From: Diprion similis
Taxonomy: Eukaryota; Arthropoda; Insecta; Hymenoptera; Diprionidae
Direction: 5' to 3'
Length of the DNA stretch: 64,000 nt
Assembly: GCF_021155765.1 (NCBI RefSeq)
Contig: NC_060114.1
Location: forward strand, 3,162,001 to 3,226,000
In this document: positions 61,111-64,000 of the stretch, in pieces
How the letters are laid out: every line of letters starts with the position of its first letter
How positions within the stretch are numbered: the first letter of the stretch is position 1
The notes under the pieces: generated by a model
Database searches by the model: none
Seen by the model: the letters and a program-made list of their open reading frames with translations, nothing else
What the model was told of the DNA's origin: nothing
Translations under genes and position numbers: made by a program

Positions 61111-61974
61111 TGAACACATCTTGAAAGAAAACTCTTTGTTATAAGGCACTCCGGAAAAAAGAATTGCTTGAGGCAAACAAAATTTTATTTTCTCAAAATA
61201 AAGTCTATCATGGCCGAGATATATACGGTAAACCATAAAATTCAATGAAAACTTTGACTTGCTTGAAAAATTCTGCTCATCAAGAAGAACAGAAATATTT
61301 TGGGACCATCGCCGCAATCGTTGTATTCCCATCGAAGAATGTCGACGTAGGGTGAACAGAATCATCATCATCTCCGTTCATTTGAACGTAAATTTGCAAT
61401 ATGAGTCGTAGGTCAGCCGAAGATGAATATTGCAAATACGCGAGGCAAAATGAGCCGTCCTTGTTGCATACGATTCTTTATACAACAAAAGTATGTTGCG
61501 TGTTTTTGATCCTTTGTTGATGTTTGACCTCAAATAACTTTTGAAAGAATAGATTTATCGTAAAATGACAGGAGACCTTTTTTGTAGAACGTTTCATTTC
61601 CTACAAAAACATGTTTATGAATTTTCTGTACGAGGCGTCGTTATCTAGTTATAAAAATCGCAAGGAGCAAGAACCATTTTTGCCATGTTATTCTTATGGA
61701 AAGTAGAAAATCGCGATGAGGCACTTCTTAGTATTAAAATTAAGAGCTCCTATTTTAACAGGCACCTTTTTTCGGTATCCTGAACAATATTTTCAGTATA
61801 TTAAAAAAAAAAAGTAGTCAATTTTTTTGCTACAGTCTAATATATATATAATAAAGATATATCTTGCCGCCGCCGCCACCGTCATGTTATTTAATAAGTT
61901 TCTACAAGTTTGTTTCTTATATATTTAATTGTCAATTTCGTACATTTTTATTTAATTTAATTTAATTTAAATCA

Positions 61975-62125
61975 TCGGTTGTCGAGCCACTTATAGAAAC
62001 GAACCTTTCGGCCAATTTGTAGGAATGCAGCTTGTAGGAACGAACTCTTTGGGAGAAACGAACTGGTAGGATCGCAACTTCTAGAAATGAACTGTTAGGT
62101 ATGGGCACTTGTAGAAACAAACTTG
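61975..62125 (+). repeat. Degenerate short tandem array
   Basis: About eight diverged copies of a 16-18-base unit of the type acttgtagaaacgaact (ttatagaaacgaac, ttgtaggaatgcag, cttgtaggaacgaact, gggagaaacgaactgg, cttctagaaatgaact, cttgtagaaacaaact). No coding sense on either strand. Confidence 0.6.
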
Positions 62126-62856
62126 TGGAAACGGTACTTTCCCTTTGTGCTAACTCCACATTCCTTATCGTAACGTTTTACTCTCCATCCTGTCCTATTT
62201 CCATCCAGCTTCACGTCACTCGTTATCGCCCTTACTCAGCTAATTCATTCCCCAGTATTTTGGATTCTTGCATCTTTTTTGCACTCGTACTCTTTGTGAC
62301 AAGACACTTCTACTCCAAAGTTCGATAAATACACTTTTATTCTATTCTCCATAAAATATATGCCAATTCCAACATTAAAACAATCCACTTCGTTCAACTA
62401 TACATTTAAATTTGTCACTATTCTAACAAAATATTTATACATTCAATCATGAACTTTCCTTAGTTCAATTTTTACTCCTTCCTCGATTCCATGACTCAAG
62501 AGCAGCGACGAGGTCCAAAGGTACCCGAAACATCTCGGGTGGGTATAAAGACGTATTGACAGCCGCTCCACAATACCATACGAAGCTTATAAAATTGAGT
62601 GAAAACATTAGAAAAAAATAAAAAATACTATCACTTTATTTCATGGCTCAAAATTTATAACCAGTCACGCAGAATTTTTGTGAACGGTTTTTTTTTTGCT
62701 GAAAAAAGCGGGTTCATTAATTTTTTTGAGGACCGGTTAATCCGACAAATTTCGAAAAAAGTTAGCGTATGTTTTTCTGTAGGTTGAATAAGATACAAAA
62801 ACACTACCAAATGTCATCTTCAGCTCAGTGTTCCCATCATCTCGAACAGTCTTTAC

Positions 62857-62912
62857 TCCACACAAGGAACACCACTTTGGTGTCCCCCTCCGATTTCGTT
62901 GCAACTCGTGTG
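62857..62912 (-). repeat. Repeat fragment, inverted copy of a segment near 1424-1475
   Basis: ggtgtccccctccgatttcg and ttgcaactcgtg here are the reverse complement of the gagttgcaacgaaatcgg and agggggacaccaaa segment at 1424-1455. The match extends about 45-50 bases. Family unknown. Confidence 0.6.
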
Positions 62913-63079
62913 TGTCTCTACCTTCAGATAACTCAATAGGAGCAACCGATATTCTCTAAGCATTTATCGTAGGTAGGATATAGCCTGGGGAAGTTGAGAA
63001 AAGTAAAGTAAATTTTTAGTTGAAAGGAATATTTAGAGTTATGGATAAGAGTTGTAACGCGGCATTTCTCAAGCGAGTC

Positions 63080-63235
63080 GAGAGACGGTCCGGAAGGTGT
63101 TTCGCCAGCGGCCGGAGTAGCTTACAGTGTTCAGAGCAGTCGCCCGGAAAGCAAAAGGTCCCGGGTTCGAATCCCGGTTCACTCCAAGCCGTGAAACATT
63201 TTCACCGGACCCGCCAGAAACGCACTTTATAGAGT
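63080..63235 (+). repeat. tRNA-derived SINE
   Basis: An RNA polymerase III A-box-like tagcttacagtgttcagagc (63118-63137) and a perfect B box ggttcgaatcc (63164-63174) inside a T arm ccggg/cccgg (63161-63177) are present. The D stem can pair, but the anticodon stem and the acceptor stem do not, so this is not a functional tRNA. The tail after 63186 (aagccgtgaaacattttcac...) is non-tRNA sequence. This head-plus-tail layout is that of a SINE. Confidence 0.7.
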
Positions 63236-63696
63236 ATAAAACAATTTCTTTCACATATTTGTCCAAAATAGTGACTCTTAATTGCCATTAGTAACAAATT
63301 CCGTTATGATATGCAGTCACAAGGACTTTCGTACAAGGATGAGACCTTGTTTCAATCCCATATGGTGACGTCCTCCTTTAGCGTCAACAGCAGTTGGTGG
63401 GACGTACGTTTTCATCTATCTCTAACAGGATTTTATCGTGTAGTTTTAATGTAGAGCAGCGTCTCGACGTTTGGTTGTGTTAATTATAAATATTTAAATT
63501 CCCAAGATGGGAGGGCGAACCACCAATCGCGAAAATCGATCATGAGGTGCCTTAGGCTGACAGCGGAGACTATACGTTTACGCCTTCTAATAAGGTGCAT
63601 CCGTGTCCCTTTTCTACAAACTAAGGAGTTAGTAGGGTTATACTCCCGTGCCTCGCAATGAAGCACAGTCACGACTTGTGTGGGTGTGTATGGTCA

Positions 63697-63858
63697 CATC
63701 CCCTGGGAACACCAGTGAAACTGCATTAGCTTCGCTAGATGCCAGAGCATAATCTGGTGGAAGAAGGTGTGTGTTTAGATCCCCTGGGAGTACTAGTAAC
63801 ACTGCATTAGCTTCACTAGATGCCAGAGCATAATCTGATGGGAGGATTTGGGTGTTCA
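63697..63858 (+). repeat. Two-copy 81-bp minisatellite
   Basis: atcccctgggaacaccagtg at 63698 recurs as atcccctgggagtactagta at 63779. The following gcattagcttcNctagatgc and cagagcataatct also recur 81 bases apart. It lies directly upstream of the LINE fragment. Confidence 0.85.
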
Positions 63859-64000
63859 AATTATGAATGGCATAGCAAGCTTAGCAGACTACGACATCAT
63901 AACCATAGGAGGTGATTTTAACATCAAATTGGCTACATATGTTGCAGAAGAGCGAACTCTCCTGGAGTCTTTCCATAGCGTAGCGGTTTCCGCAGTGCAG
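63836..64000 (+). mobile_element. Non-LTR retrotransposon (LINE) endonuclease fragment, runs off the window
   Basis: An open frame from the TGG at 63836 to the last base reads ...DYDIITIGGDFNIKL..., ending ...SAVQ at the window edge. GGDFN preceded by a hydrophobic strand is the core motif of the endonuclease/exonuclease-phosphatase domain of LINE ORF2 proteins. In-frame stops lie upstream (63833 and in the minisatellite), so the N-terminal part of the domain is missing or displaced. The rest is outside the window. Confidence 0.6.

Larger units (their letters stand above)
56757..63060. other. Gene-free stretch at the right side of the window
   Basis: Apart from the mobile elements listed separately (57973-58684, 60997-61110, 61975-62125), I find no exon with recognisable protein similarity in about 6 kb. 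Open frames are under 105 codons and show no conserved motif. 61866-61880 is a short GCC-rich tract, and 62857-62912 carries a repeat fragment also present, inverted, near 1424. Confidence 0.45.

Noticed and set aside
63108..63187. Functional tRNA gene
   Set aside because: The T arm and D stem pair, but the anticodon stem and the acceptor stem do not. It fits a SINE head.

Overview
The window is nuclear DNA from an animal, most likely an insect. Genes are split by GT-AG introns of about 75 bp to 3.6 kb, intergenic and intronic DNA is AT-rich, and the protein families are animal ones. The transposon content (Mutator-like transposase with an 'AGAF'-type tail, TTAA-flanked and TAA-flanked MITEs, a tRNA-derived SINE) fits an insect. 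Hymenoptera is a guess from experience with similar sequence, not something shown here. All exon models were built by hand: GT-AG boundaries whose phases agree, so that each complete gene sums to a multiple of three with a single terminal stop.

Region by region. (1) 512-8052, minus: a secreted/cell-surface protein with a degenerate von Willebrand A (VWA) domain; its last exon lies beyond the window start. (2) 11517-25084, plus: a full paralogue of the first gene in 15 exons, 828 aa, with a signal peptide, a degenerate VWA domain and a hydrophobic GPI-type tail. The two genes are head to head about 3.5 kb apart and look like an old inverted duplication whose intron positions have diverged in the N-terminal half. 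(3) 26666-32177, minus: RCC1L (WBSCR16), a mitochondrial RCC1-repeat protein, 8 exons, 442 aa. (4) 33140-37637, plus: the CD2BP2/holn1/Lin1 homologue with a C-terminal GYF domain, 6 exons, 353 aa. RCC1L and CD2BP2 are divergent across about 960 bp and probably share a promoter region. (5) 40755-42750, minus: a decayed Mutator-like transposase. (6) 48234-56688, minus: a 5-exon, 267-aa secreted or membrane protein of unrecognised function with a Cys pattern like the arthropod DM4/DM12 family. (7) 57-64 kb: no host gene recognised; a piggyBac-like MITE, a degenerate tandem array, a tRNA-derived SINE, a two-copy minisatellite and the start of a LINE endonuclease fragment that runs off the window.

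The rest is rich in foldback (long inverted-repeat) elements and dispersed repeats, which account for much of the non-genic sequence. The genes do not form one pathway. RCC1L acts in mitochondrial ribosome biogenesis and CD2BP2 in U5 snRNP/splicing. The most unusual content is the divergent pair of VWA cell-surface paralogues with eroded metal-binding (MIDAS) motifs, followed by the lineage-type 48-56 kb secreted gene whose third exon is bracketed by an inverted repeat pair.
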